DNA from: Dromiciops gliroides
Lineage: Eukaryota; Chordata; Mammalia; Microbiotheria; Microbiotheriidae
Direction of reading: 5' to 3'
Assembly (NCBI RefSeq): GCF_019393635.1
Contig: NC_057861.1
Coordinates: 302,085,468-302,149,467, forward strand
DNA length: 64,000 bases
Shown: piece after piece, positions 26,384 through 38,818 of the stretch
Layout: the number at the start of each line of letters is the position of its first letter
How positions within the stretch are numbered: the stretch's first letter is position 1
Position numbers and translations under genes: made by a program
The notes under the pieces: generated by a model
What the model saw: the letters and a program-made list of their open reading frames with translations, nothing else
The model's database searches: none
What the model was told of the DNA's origin: nothing

Positions 26384-27218
26384 GTTGTGAGGGCCAAAAT
26401 TTGATACATAGAGAGGTATTTGGGTGACTCACCAGAATACTGGGGTCCCGGAAATAATGAGGGACTTTTTAGGTTCACCCTCCCCTCTGAATTGCCCCTT
26501 TTTAGATATTTCTCCCAAGCCAATAAGAAAGGAGCTTTAGTTCACAAAAGGATCATATTTTATTACTTGGCAATTAAACAACAAAGGTGGGGGCAGCTAG
26601 GTGGCAAAGTGGATAAAGCACAGCCCCTGGATTCAGGAGGACCAGAGTTCAAATATGACCTCTGACACTTGACACTTACTGGCTGTGTGACCCTGGGCAG
26701 GTGACTTAACCCCCATTGCCCTGCAAAAAAAAAAAAAAAAACAAAGATAAGGAAATAGGAAAATTGAAATACAGATAAATACTCATCTCTAAACTTAACC
26801 TATGCAATTCCCCAGACCATTTCCAATTAAGTGAGTTCAAAGGAATTTAGGGTTTTCCATAATTAACTCAAAGCCTGAACAATCTACAGTTGCCGGCACC
26901 TACCGAGAAAAACAGATGCCCGAGACAGAACTCTCACCACCACCACAAGGGGAGAAGCCCGAGAGCAACCTTGTTTTGGAAGAAGCCTAGCGTTCTGGAA
27001 AAAGGGAGCGTTCAATCTCAATCTTTCCTCCCCCAAAAGGGGAGGTCCTTCAAAAACTGCCTATGGAGAGTTCTCCTTCTGACCTCAGTAGCATACATAA
27101 CCTCAGGGTGGGCCAGGTGTTGCCCCTCCCAGATGAGTCAGCTAAAAACTGCAATATTAATCTTTGCCAAATCCTGTGTAATACTGTGTGGTAAAAATTA
27201 TTTGTGGTAGTTTCAACA
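26384..27218 (-). mobile_element. Probable ERV LTR inside L1 ORF1, with a nested SINE
   Basis: L1 ORF1-like sequence stops at about 26380 and resumes at about 27219. The intervening segment has ends compatible with TG...CA, read TGTTGAAAC... on the minus strand. An AATAAA appears on that strand near 26558. A SINE at 26590-26740 is nested within it. No clean target duplication is seen, so the boundaries and LTR nature are inferred. Confidence 0.5.
26590..26740 (+). mobile_element. CORE-SINE nested in an LTR
   Basis: Complete copy ending in an A run. Short duplication acaaag at 26581-26586 and 26741-26746. Confidence 0.85.
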
Positions 27219-27402
27219 TTAAAGAATCAGAAGGCTTGGAATATAATAAAACAAAAATTAAAGGAGTTAGGATTGGGATCAAGGCTCATACCTAGCAAAA
27301 TTGGATATAATCATTAAGGGGGGGAGTGCATATTTAATGAAAGAGGATATTCTAGCATTTCTAATCAAAAGGCAAGAGCTGAATAAAAATTTGACCACCA
27401 AG

Positions 27403-27557
27403 GGGGCAGCTAGGTGGCACAGTGGATAGAGCACCTGCCCTGGAGTCAGGAGTACCTGAGTTCAAATCTGGCCTCAGACACTTAACACTTACTAGCTATG
27501 TGACCCTGGGCAAGTCACTTAACCCCAATTGCCTCACTAAAAAAAAAAAAAAAAAAG
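27403..27557 (+). mobile_element. CORE-SINE in L1
   Basis: Complete element with a 5' 'ggggcagctaggtggcac' head and an 18-A tail. Confidence 0.9.
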
Positions 27558-27749
27558 ATTCAATGGAAACATAAAAAGGTAAAAGAAATAAGAAATGAAA
27601 AAACATAAGAAATTCAATAAGGTTAAATTATTTATATTTCTAAAAGACAAAATATTTGGAAGTCAACAACCTTATTACTATAAGAACAATTAGAAATATA
27701 TGCAGACAGAGGGTGTGGATATAAGGTAACTTTAATGGGATGATACCAC

Positions 27750-28141
27750 TGTAACGATTGTAATGACACCACCTGCTGGAGATTTACTGTAGGAAAGCTC
27801 CACCATAAGGAGAAGGTGCCTGAGGGCAAACCATATGGCTTTTATTTGGTGTCAGGAAGCGACCTTTGCTTGTGGGAGGAAGAGGGGGGGGGGGGGGAGG
27901 CTGGCTCTCTTGCTCTTTCACCAGGACTCTCGTGAAGAGCAGAGCAGGAGAACTGTATCTCCCCAAGATAGATAGATGAATCTAGGCCTTTGCCCCTCTG
28001 CCCCTCCCTCTCCCTCCCCACCAAATTCTTATTCTCCTTAATAAATGCTTAAAAGTCTAAGCTCTTGCTAAAGCTTATAATTTACTGGAGACCGCTTGTT
28101 AGATATTTTAGACAGTATAGCTAGAATTTTAGCCCCTTACA
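27750..28141 (+). mobile_element. Solo ERV LTR, same family as 4064-4425
   Basis: It begins TGTAACGATTGTAATG and ends TAGCCCCTTACA. AATAAATGCTTAAAAG near 28040 is the likely polyadenylation signal. It contains a G-run of about 15 at 27885. It lies inside the L1 at 24880-29590. Matching target duplications are not evident, so either the flanks have decayed or recombination occurred. Confidence 0.7.
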
Positions 28142-28248
28142 GCCCCAAAAAAAACAAAATAAAGGGGTGAGAAAAAATTGCATTGAAAGAAGATTGAATG
28201 GGTTAAATTATCCCACATAAGAGACATGAAAGAGCTATTATAGTGGGG

Positions 28249-28745
28249 TGTGAGGAAATAATGGGGTTTTGGAGACACACACATGCACACACGCGCTGGT
28301 TTTTCAGGACCAACCCAGAGTCAGAAGAATTTAACAGGAAATGTAGATCGACCTAACTAAAGGAAGTTAACTAACTTAAGACTACCTTCAAGTCATGTCA
28401 ATCAATGGACTCGAATGGTACCAGCCAATTAGCTTGGATCAAGGTGGAGTGACCCACCTCTGAGACAGGTTAAAAAGCCCTGGAGAGGGGTCTCTCCCTC
28501 TCTTGTCAAGCTCTTCCCTCTCCCATGCTGCTCTCTTTCACCTCTGTCCTAGGTATGTAGGGCTTCTTAACTTTGAGTCATGTACACTCTCTTTAATATT
28601 TAATATGCCTTAATAAATGCTTAATGTCCCAATACTAGTGCAGTAGCCTCTAATTTCTAAGCAACAAATATATTATAATTCCCCACTAAATTCCCTAACA
28701 CTTGGGGCAATTATAGGGCGACCCCATAAGTTTTTATTCTCCGCA
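28249..28745 (+). mobile_element. Solo ERV LTR of a second family
   Basis: It begins TGTGAGGAAATAATGG and ends CTCCGCA, and sits between GGGG at 28245-28248 and GGGG at 28746-28749. It has 'ttaaaaagcc' as a weak TATA-like site and 'aataaatgcttaatg' as a poly(A) signal. Its first 17 bases and its poly(A) region resemble the LTR at 52836-53339. L1 sequence resumes on the right side. Confidence 0.65.
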
Positions 28746-29313
28746 GGGGGAAGAATGGGGGCCCGGAGCTTAAACCTTACTCTCATCAAAATTTGCTTGA
28801 AGAGGGAATAACATACACACATTTGGATATAGCAATCTTACCCTATAAGGAAATCAAAAGGGACACAGATACTAGAAGAGGGATGGGGGACCAGTAAAAA
28901 TGAGGATATATTGGAGAAAATGGTAATCAGAAGTAAAACACTTGGGAGGAAGGAAAGGGTGGGGGATAAGAGAGAGCGGGAGATAAACAAGAGAAAAATA
29001 GCATGGAGGAAAATACAGTTATCATAACTATAAATGTGAATGGAATGAACTCGCCTATAAAATGGAGACAGCTGAACAAATTAAAAACCAGAATCCTATG
29101 ATATGTTGTTTAAATAAACAAATTTGAAGCAGAGATACACACAGAGTAAAGGTAAGGGCTGGAAGAGGTCTATCATGCTCTAGCTAAAGAAAAGAAAGCA
29201 GTGGTAGAAATCATGACAAAGCAAAGGCAAAAATATATCTAATTAAAAGAGATAAAGAAGGCAACTATCTTGCTGAAAGGTACCATAGACAATTAAGTTA
29301 TAACAATACTAAA

Positions 29314-29339
29314 TACACACACACACACACACACACACT
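29314..29339. repeat. (CA)n microsatellite
   Basis: About 13 AC/CA units with no interruption. Confidence 0.95.
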
Positions 29340-29589
29340 CACTAAATTTTTGAAGAAGTTGAATGAGTTACAGGAAGAAATAGATAAAAGTATTCTAGTG
29401 GGGAGCCTCAATTTTTCCCTCTCAGAATTAAATAAATCTAACCAAAAAATAAACAATTGCAGGAAGTGAATAAAATTTTGGAAAAGTTAGATATGATAGA
29501 TCTCTGGAGAAAATTAAATGGCAATAGAAAGGAACATACCTTTCTTAGCAGTACATGACACCTACACAAAAACTGACCACATATTATGA

Positions 29590-30330
29590 CTGTGTTGTTG
29601 AAAACTGATTACTAGACACCAGTTTGGGGTAAGCATATTATTAATTTATCAATATTATACCATTAAAGGATTGACTACACAGGTATCCCTAATTTCTTTT
29701 TTTTGTTTGTTTTTTTAGTGAGGCAATTGGGGTTAAGTGACTTGCCCAGGGTCACACAGCTAGTAAGTGTTAAGTGTCTGAGGCAGATTTGAACTCAGGT
29801 ACTCCCGACTCCAGGGCTGGTGCTCTATGCACTGCACCACCTAGCTGCCCCGGTATCCCTAATTTCTTATGGTCCTAGGCTACATAGTAGGAAAGGTAGA
29901 GAGAGCTTTAGCATGCCAGTGAGCATGAGCAGGAGAAAAGCCCCCAAGAGATCCCAGAGAGACATCATAGTCTAAAGGAGACCCAAGAAAGACAGTGAGA
30001 GTAAGAGAGACCATGTGGTCTCAGAGAGCCAAGAGAGACCCAGAAGACATCCCAGAAGCCTTCAAGTGGCTTCTAAGGATTTTATACTCTTTTGATAGAG
30101 GTAGGTCATTATACATTAATCAAAGCTAATTGGTCAGCATTATTCAATCAAATCTACTGACAGGAATTGAAGGTGGTTTATATTATAATGAACTCTAGAA
30201 ATGAGATCAGGTCACAACTCTTGGTAAGGAAAGGAATGTTAAGCTCTGCCCCTGTCCCCTCCACAAGGACAAAAATCCATTATCCAGGTGTGGTCTAATC
30301 TCATCATTCCTTCAATCTAGAAGAAGGAAT
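29590..30330. mobile_element. LTR-like repeat related to 43020-43400
   Basis: It shares 'aagctaattggtcagcat' and 'ttaatttatcaatattat'-type segments with the insertion in A1. It has GA-rich 'cccagagagac'-type repeats. It is interrupted by a minus-strand SINE at 29699-29851. Family and limits are uncertain. Confidence 0.4.
29699..29851 (-). mobile_element. CORE-SINE
   Basis: Minus strand, flanked by ggtatccctaatttctt at 29682-29698 and 29852-29868. Confidence 0.9.
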
Positions 30331-30979
30331 TTATCCCCAATCCTTTTGTTCCTACAAATAAAGCAAATATTGCCAAAAGCTTTACCTATAGACCTCTCCC
30401 ATAAAGAGAATTTTCTGTCTGTCCAGAGACCTTCAGGGGCTTATTTTTGTGTTATTTGCTATGGACCTGACAGCACTTTCCAGAAAGTAGTGTTCAACAT
30501 AGACTTTGGGGCTACAAGTGGAACCTTCATACCAAACCTCTCTTGATCATTCCAAGCATATTGTCCCCTAAACCAGATGGACTTAAATTTCTAGTTCCCT
30601 CCTCAAGAGACTGGAGTTTCTAGGGAAGGAAGGACAGCATCATTACACATAGCTTTCTGGGATCATTGTTTATAAACTCTGGTTGTATAGGTGCAATGTG
30701 GGGTGAGTACACACATTTGTGAGAGCATCCAGCTAGGATGACAATCCATAGGAAACATTTCAGAGCCTGACACGTAGCTGGGAGTTCCAGGATCTCTTAT
30801 GGAGTTCAGCCTGTCCCCAAAAAGGGGCCATGGATCCTGGGCTTCTAAGGCATGGACTTTGTTATTTTTACTAGAGAATTGGTGTGAACCTGTTGTCACC
30901 TGTAGAGGCACTACCAGTTCTTTCTTTGTAGCCTTCAGTGCTTTGCACAGGCAGAAAGGAAAAATTAAAGAAATACTTG

Positions 30980-32051
30980 ACCTTACCAAAACAAGCTATG
31001 AGAAAAAAAAAATATATACAAGGCCTCAGCCCTTGAGGGCTGAAAAAATCCTTCAGGGTTATTTAAAAAAAAAAATAAGGACATTCAATAAAATTGAGGA
31101 CTTTCAAGCATTCCTGAGGAAAAGACCAGCACTGAATAGAAAATTTGACTTTCAAATACAAGATTCAAGGGAAACAAAAAGGGAAACAGAAAAGGGAAAT
31201 CATAAGGGACTTAAACTGTTTATATTCTTACATGGGAAGATGATACCTGTAACTCCTAAGAACTTTCTCATTATTAGACCAGTTAGAACACACACACACA
31301 CAGAGGACACAGGTGTGAGCTGAATATGATGGTATGATATGCAAAAAATTTTAGGGGTGAGAGGAATGCATTGGGAGGCAGGGAAAGAAGTAGAATGGGC
31401 TAAGTAGAGACATTAAAGAGCTTTTTATAATGGAGGGGAAAATGGGATTGTCAGGGGAAATGCTTAAACCTTAGTTTCATGGGAATTGGCTCAAAGAGGG
31501 AACAATATACACAACTAATTTGTGTATAGAAATTTATCTTACCCCACAGCAAAGTAGGAGGGGAAGGGGCTAGTGCTCAAAGAAGGGAGGACAGGTTGGG
31601 GGAGGCAATAGTCAGAAGCAAAACACATTTGAGAAGGGACAAGATGAAAGAAGAGAGAGAATAAAGAGGAGATAGGATGGAGCAAAATACAGTTATCATA
31701 ACTACAAAAATGAATTTTTCTCTGATAAAGACCTCATCCCTCAAATATATAAATGATTCAAATTTATAGGAATAAGAACCATTCCTCAAATTATAAGTGA
31801 TCAAAAAATATGGTCAATTTTCAGATTAAGTATGAGAAAATATTCTAAATCACTATTGATAAGAGAAATGCAAGCGAATACTCTGAGGTACTACCTCACA
31901 CCTATTAGGTTGGCTAATAGAAAATTAAAATGACAAATGTTGGAAGGGATGTGGGGAAATTGAGACATTAATGCACTGTTGGTAGAGTTGTGAATTGATC
32001 CAACCATTATGAAGCGCACTTGGGAACTATGCCCAAGAGTCTATAAAACTA

Positions 32052-32097
<46 letters not shown>

Positions 32098-32345
32098 CTG
32101 CATATATAAAACCATGCACCAGCAATATCGCTGCTAGGACTGTATCCCAAGAGATTTAAAACAAAAACAAAAAAAGACAAAGAGAAAGGACCTATATGTA
32201 CAAAAATATTTATAGCAGCTCTTTTCTGGTGGCAAAGAATTAGAAGTTATGGGAACATCCATCGATTAGTGAATTGCTGAATAAGCTGTGATACACGATT
32301 GTGATAGAATGCTATTTTGCTATAAGAAGTGATGAGCAATATTTT
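30980..32345 (+). mobile_element. L1 with internal deletion
   Basis: The ORF1 end and inter-ORF region (30980-31700) are joined directly to the ORF2 3' part (31710-32345, with 'ctacctcacacctattaggt'). Most of ORF2 is missing. An (AT)n tract lies at 32055-32095. The element is cut off at about 32345 before its 3' UTR. Confidence 0.7.
32055..32095. repeat. (AT)n microsatellite
   Basis: About 20 perfect AT units inside an L1. Confidence 0.95.
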
Positions 32346-33450
32346 TGCTCAGAGCAGAAATTCCAACTGCATCTGTGTTCCTGGCTGAAAAGCCTGCTGG
32401 AAGGACAAAGCTTAACTTCTAGGGAAAAGCAGTATACGATGCTGACTTCCACTTTCTCAACCTGGCAGAGATGTTTACTACTCCATAGAACAAATTGTAG
32501 AAAGAAGTGAAAAAGGTGTGGAAGTGGGAGAGAAGGAAAGAGAACTTTCAGGAAGAAAAGGAATATGTTCACTTCCACTCTTCTGCGTCACTTGAAACTG
32601 ATATGATGGTATCTTCAGGCTTTTTTTCCCCCAGAGTACTGAAGAATTCATTTTGCTTCCTTTGTCACCCAAGTTTGTCCCAAGACATTGGGAAGACTTG
32701 GAAGCCTTTGTTTCCTGACCTCCCACCTGCCTACCAGACTGACAGTAAAAACAGCAGTGATTACACTTAGTGATGATTCTGATGACAGCAATGACAAGCA
32801 TGACAGCAGAAGTGACCATCACGGCCATGACGATCACCCCAAAGATGTTTACAGCAGTTATGTCAAACTCCAAGAACAAGAACTGTACACTGTAGACATT
32901 CAAGAGGAGAAAGAAGAGCATAAAAAAGCATGAAGGAAAAAGTCCTGAATCCCCACCTTCAGGCTCCATTTTGGTTGATGGTGCCACCATGTCTGCTTCA
33001 AGTGACTCAGAGAGCAGTGGACACGAAAGGAGTTCTGAATAACTTGGCTACAAGATTTGGAGCAATAGGGGGTTTGTCCCTTGCTGAATGGGTTGAAGAA
33101 CCAAGTCAGTATCCCAGCCTCAGGTCCTCTTCTGACCTTTTTGAGTTGAGCCTGGAGAAACCCACATGCTACATTCCAATGCTAGCAGGTAACCTCACGC
33201 AGCCAATCTGCACTCTGGAGATTCTGGAGTCTGCCAGTGACCAGCAGAGATTATGTGATGAGGCCAGTTCCCTCTGTAGCTTTGCTCATATTCTCTCCCT
33301 CTTTTGCTCCTGCTTTTTGCTTTTTCCTCAAGTGGCAAACTGGATAAAAGAGAAGTGGAAGTCTTTACACTAGGAAAAGCAGTCTCACTGCACTTGCCTA
33401 CCCTTTCCCTTCTAGAGGCAGCTTTTAAGATAACTAAAAATTCAAGTTAA
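32346..33450. other. Unassigned segment with protein-like short frames
   Basis: The L1 to the left stops abruptly at about 32345. The plus strand then has a chain of short frames in different phases. One (32688-32933) contains the acidic stretch LSDDSDDSNDKHDSRSDHHG and later EEKEEHKKA; another (32930-33373) reads GVLNNLATRFGAIGG onward. A third phase reads SPESPPSGSILVDGATMSAS. The minus-strand 170-codon frame (32478-32990) looks membrane-like only because it is the antisense of GAT/GAC-rich sequence. A broken processed gene is possible; I cannot identify a parent. Confidence 0.35.
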
Positions 33451-33639
33451 GATTCCCCATAGTAATGAAGTGGAAAAACTATACAGAAAACACATCTCCA
33501 AAGAAAAGATTCACCTATCCCTCTACTTTGCCGAGATGAGGTTTTCAGTTTTGTGAGGGTTGGGGGGAGGGTGTCTCACATTGTTCAGTTTTGCCAACTT
33601 ATCTTCTCCTTTCCTCAATACTGTTCTCTCCAGGTTTTC

Positions 33640-34690
33640 AAGACACTATCCTTTCCTGCTTCTCATCCTGACTGCTCCTTCTGTTTACTTTGCTAGATCC
33701 TCATCCAGATCATACTCTAACCGTATAGGTTAGAGTTCCCTCAGAGTTCAGTCCTGGGTCACCTCCTCCCTCTATACTACTTCACTTGGAGATTTTGTCA
33801 GTTCCTGCAGATTTAGTTAGCATTTCTATGCTGATGATTCTCATAGCTACCCTATCCTACTTCAAATTCTTTGCTAACCAATCTTTTTAATAGGCCTTCT
33901 TTTTCACCCTAAATTCAACCCTCCTCAACTTTCAAATCTGTTGCCAAGACTTATCAACTTTATCTTTGCAATATCTCTTGAATACATCCCTTTCTCTCCT
34001 CTGATCCTGCCACCACTCTAGTGCAGGTCCTCATTACCTCATTCCTGTACAACTGTAATAACCTGTCAAAATCTACCTGCCTCAAATTTCTCCCTATTCC
34101 AATCCATCCTCCATTCAGCCACTAAATCAATTTTCTTAAAGCAGAGGTTTAATCATGTCACCCTTCCTACTCTAATTCTGGAGGGAATTGAGAACCACTG
34201 GAGTTTAATACAAAATGTTTTCTTTGACATTCAAAGCCCTTCACAACCTAACTCCCTACTTCCTTTCCAGTCTTCTTACATCTTACTCCCCATCAAATAG
34301 CACTGGTCTCCTGATTGTTCCATGAACAAAATACTCCGTCTCTTGACTCCAGGCACTTTCTTTGGCTGTCCTATATTGCCAGAATGCTCTCCCTCCTCAA
34401 TTCTGCCTACAAACTTCTTTGATTTCCTTCAAGTCCCAACTAAAATCTCATGTTTTACACAAAGCCTTTCCCAAACTTCCTTAATTATTAAGCCTTCCTT
34501 CTGTTATTTCCTATTTATCCTGTATATAACTTACCTTGTAAGTATTTGTCTGCATATTATCTCATCTCCCCATTAGATTGAAAGATTGAGGGCAATGACT
34601 CTTTTGCCTTTGCGTGCGTGCACTTGTGTGTGTGTCTGTCCAGTACTTAGAACACTGTGTGGCACATAACAGGAACCTAATAAGTATATA
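33640..34690 (+). mobile_element. L2 3' portion
   Basis: 'attgagaaccactggagttt', 'cattcaaagcccttcacaac', 'ggctgtcctatattgccaga' and 'acactgtgtggcacataaca' follow the order of L2. Frames inside it are relics. A CpG/TG-rich stretch 34608-34640 precedes the tail. Confidence 0.7.
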
Positions 34691-35339
34691 GATTGATACC
34701 AGATCTCAAATTAACCATTAAAGTGATTGTCCTGGTTTAAAAAAAAAAAAAAAGAGTGAGATCAGTGAGCCAGATTAAGTACACAACATACAGAAGCAAA
34801 TATAATATCATGGAGCTCAATAAATCCAAAAACTGTAGTTACTAATGGGGTTAAACCTGCTGGGAAAACTGGACAGCAGTAAGGTAGACTGGGACCAACA
34901 CTTCACACAATATACCTAGAGAACTTTCAATGAGCTAGATTGCGCGCACATACACACGCGCGCGCACACACGCACCCCAAAAAAATAAGAGCAAAGAATA
35001 AATTATTTTTTGAATCTACGAATAGGGGAAGAATTCATGATTACAACAAATGATAGTGATGACATAAAATAGACAATTTTGTTTACATAAAATGTTTTTT
35101 GCACAAAGAAACCTTATGCAGTTAAAATTAAGAGGAAAACAGCCAGGGGTATACTAGAGTCCTCTACAACTAATAAATGTTAAGTGTTAGATTCTCATTA
35201 GAATCATTTGCATTTCAAATTGGTGAATACTACAGATTGGGACTGGACTTATTGTTTTCTTAATTGTCTGGACTTAAAGTTATAATAGAGCTTAAATTTA
35301 AATATTTAACAGCTGGTTCTTTTTAAAAATGTATGCAAG

Positions 35340-36300
35340 ACATGGTCAAAGGATATGAACAGGCAGTTTTCTGATGAAGAAATCAAAGTTATCTATTGCC
35401 ACATGAAAAAATGCTCTAAATCACTACTCATTAGAGAAATGCAAACTAAAACAACTTTGAGGTACCCCCTGACACCTATTAGATTGTCTAATATGACAAA
35501 AAAGGAAAATAATGAATATTGGAAAAGCTGTGGAAAAATTGGAACACTAATGCATTGTTGGTGGAGTTGTGGACTGATCCAACCATTCTGGAGAAAAATT
35601 TAGAACTATGCCCAAAGGGCTATAAAACTGTGCATACCCTTTGACCCAGAAATACCACTATTAGGTCTTTTTCCCCAAAGAGATCATAAAAAAGGGAGAA
35701 GAACCCACATGTACAAAAATATTTATTGCTGCTCTTTTTGTGGTGACAAGAAATTGGAAACTGAGGGGCTGCCCATCAATTGGGGAATGGCTGAACAAGT
35801 TGTGATATATGAATGTAATGGAATACTATTGTGCTTTAGGAAATGATGACCAGGCAGATTTTAGAGAAACCTGGAAGGACTTACATGAACTGATGCCGAG
35901 TTAGATGAGCAGAACCAGGAGAACATCATATACAGTATCATCAACATTATGTGTTGATCAACTGTGATAGACTTGACTCTTCTCGGCAATACAATGGTCC
36001 AAGATAGTTCCAAAGGACTCATGATGGAAAATGCTCTCCAAATCCAGGAAAAAAAGCCTATGGAATCTAGATGCAGATTGAACAATACTATTTCTATTTT
36101 CTTTTTTAATGAGGTTTTTCCTTTTTGCTCTGATTCTTCTTTCACAGCATGACTAATGCAGAAATATGTTTAATGTGATTGTACATATATGGCCTATATC
36201 AGATTGCTTGCTGTCTTGGGGAGGGAGAAAAATTTGAAACTAGAATTTGAAAGCAAATGTCAAAAACTAAAAATAAAGAAAAAATTAAAAGAAAAAAAGA
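35340..36300 (+). mobile_element. L1 3' end
   Basis: It shows the ORF2 C-terminal region ('atgaagaaatcaaagttatc', 'aatggctgaacaagttgtg') and 3' UTR, ending in an A-rich tail near 36300. An 82-codon frame (35355-35603) is a remnant of ORF2. Sequence at 34750-35340 may belong to the same element but is less certain. Confidence 0.75.
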
Positions 36301-36649
36301 AAAGTTTATGGAAAACTTTTATTAATCCCTTCCTAAAGACAAGTAACAGAGGGAAAGAATCACTGAAGCAAAAGTATCTAATAAAGGTATCATATCTTAG
36401 CTAAGCAGGAACCAATTCAAATTTATAAGACTAAAATAAGAGCCATTCCCTAACAAATGAAAGGTCAAAGGATAAACACATATGCAGCAATTCCCCACAA
36501 TGGATCATCCGTTTACACAAACGATAACGCTCTGGGAATATAAAAGGAACCATTACATGGGTTAATCATCTGAGCAGGTATAATTCTCATATTGTTTCCT
36601 CCTTGCCTATTCTCATTCCTTTAATTCCATTTTCTTCTCTGATGGCACT

Positions 36650-36797
36650 TTTTTTTTGGGTGGGTGAGGCAATTGGAGTTGTGACTTGCCCAAGGTCACA
36701 CAGCTAGTAAGTGTGAAGTGTCTGAGGCTGGATTTGAACTCGGGTCCTCCTGAATCCAGGGCCAGTGCTCTATCCGCTGTACCACCTATCTACCCCC
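36650..36797 (-). mobile_element. CORE-SINE
   Basis: Minus-strand copy directly left of the inverted L1. It lacks a few bases in 'ggagttgtgacttgcc'. Confidence 0.85.
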
Positions 36798-38818
36798 AAA
36801 GCTAACATTTCTAATACAATATTAAATAATAGAGGTGATAATGGACATCCCTGTTTCACCCCTGATCTTATTGGGAATGCCTCTAACTTCTCTCCATTAC
36901 ATATAATGCTTGCTGATCATTTTAGGTAGATACTGCTTATTATTTTGAGGAACGCTCCACCTATTCCTAAGTTCTCTATTGTTTTTATTAGGAATGGGTG
37001 CTATATTTTGTCAAAAGCTTTACTGCATCTATTGAGATGATCATATGATTTGGGTTCATTTTCTTATTGATGTGGTTGATTATGTTAATAATTTTCCTAA
37101 TGTTGAACCAGCCCTGCATTGCTGGTATAAAACTCACCTGGTCATAGTGAATTATCCTGGTGATCTCTTGCTATAATTGCCTTGCTAGTATCTTATGTAA
37201 GATTTTTCCATCAATACTCATTAGGGAAAATGGTCTGTAATTTTCTGTTTTGACTCTGCCTGGTTTTGGTGTCCACACCATATTTGTGTCATAAAAGGAA
37301 TTTGGTAGCATATCTTCACCTAATTTTCCAAATAATTGTATAATTGCTTGGAGTATTTTCTCCTTCACCTGATAATTTTGGAATCTGGCTACAATATTCC
37401 TTGGAGTTTTCCTTTTGGGGTCTCTTTCAGGAGGTGATTGATGGATTCTTTCAATGAGGATTTTATCCTCTGATTCTATAATATCAGGGCAGTTCTCCTT
37501 TATAATTTCCTGGAATATGGTGTCTAGACTCTGATCATGGCTTTCAGGTAGTCCAGTAATTCTCAAATTGTCTCCTGGATCTATTTTCCAGATTCATTGT
37601 CTTTCCAATGAGATTTCACATTTTCTTCTATTTTTTCCATTCTTTTGATTGTTTGATTCCTAGTGTCTCATGGAGTCCTTAGCTTCCATCTGTCCAATTC
37701 AAATTTTTAAGGCATCATTCAGTAAACTTTTGCACCTCCTTTTCCATTTGGTCAAATGAATTTTTTAAGTAATGTACTTTCTTTTCCAAGCTGCTGATTC
37801 TTTTCATGATTTTCTTGTGTTGCTTTCATTTCTCTCCCCATTTTTCTTCTACCTTTTTCAATTGATTTTTTTTTTGCTTTTTTTTTTTTTTTTTTTTTAG
37901 TGAGGCAGTTGGGGTTAAGTGACTTGCCCAAGGTCACACAGCTAGTAAGTGTTAAGTGTCCGAGGCCAGATTTGAACTCAGGTACTCCTGATTTCAGGGC
38001 CAGTGCTCTATCCACTGCACCACCTAGCTGCCCCTTCAATTGATTTTTAAAATCCTTTTTGAGCTCTTCCAAGAAGGCTTTTTGGTCTTGAGACCAATTC
38101 ATTTTCCCTCGAGGCTTCACATGTAGCGATTTGAGAATATTGTTCTCATCCGAGTTTGTTTTGCTCTTTCCTGTCCACACAGAAGCTCTCAATGGTAAGA
38201 GCCCTCTTGTCTTTTTACTCATATTACAACTTATTTTTTTTTTTTTAAGTTGAGGTCTGCTCCTGGGGCACTAGTGTCACTGTTTCAAGCTTCTTGTCCT
38301 GGGGGTATAGGGGCTGTATCACTGGCTTTCTACTCTGAGGCCTCTATGTCTTGTGGATTTCTCACCACCCTTGGCTTGCTCCCTGCTCTTGCTCCAGGTG
38401 CTGGGATGGCCAGTCCAGGTTGTGCCTCTCCTGTGGGTGGCCTTCCAGATGGCAGCTTGCCCTCTCTGCTGGTGCTGGTGGATGTTGCAACTGGCCTGCT
38501 GTGCCACCAGCTTGCTGAGCCAGGATCAAGGGGCTTCAGTTGCTCAGCTGTGGCCAAAAGCTTCCTTCCGACTTGCCCAGACCCCCTCTGTGCTGTACTA
38601 TACTCTGAGCTGCACTGCACTCCCCTTTTGACAATGTGAGACTGATGTTTCCTGAAGTCTTCTAAATTATGTCAAGTTGGAAGATTGTGCCTCTATTTTT
38701 ATAGGTTCTCTAGTTTCAGAATCCATTTAGAGGCTTGATTTAATGTTGTTTTTGAGGGAAACTTAGGAGAACTCAGGCAACTTCCTGGCTTCTCTCTGCC
38801 ATCTTGGCTCCTCCTCAC
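36798..38818 (-). mobile_element. L1 5' half on the minus strand (5' UTR, ORF1, ORF2 reverse transcriptase part)
   Basis: On the minus strand it begins GAGGAGCCAAGATGGCAGAG (near 38814), the L1 5' end, then 5' UTR, ORF1 and part of the reverse-transcriptase region. A SINE at 37871-38034 interrupts it. The 131-codon frame 37171-37566 joins the ORF1 C-terminus (MRITGLPESHDQSLDTIFQE) directly to ORF2 sequence (PKPGRVKTENYRPFSLMS), so an internal deletion fused the two. Confidence 0.75.
37871..38034 (-). mobile_element. CORE-SINE in L1
   Basis: Minus strand, with duplication ttcaattgattttt (37857-37870 and 38035-38048). Confidence 0.9.

Larger units (their letters stand above)
24880..29590 (+). 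mobile_element. L1, 5' UTR through ORF1 into ORF2, decayed and repeatedly invaded
   Basis: It starts near 'gccaagatggtggagtgagg' (24891), the usual L1 5' end. ORF1-like sequence follows (25740-26380 and 27219-27640), then the inter-ORF/ORF2 start region (28750-29560). Stops and frameshifts are frequent. It hosts the LTRs at 26384, 27750 and 28249 and SINEs at 26590 and 27403. Confidence 0.7.

Noticed and set aside
32478..32990. 170-codon minus frame resembling a membrane protein
   Set aside because: The Val/Ile/Ala run is the antisense of GAT/GAC/AGC-rich sequence. No topology or family match supports it.
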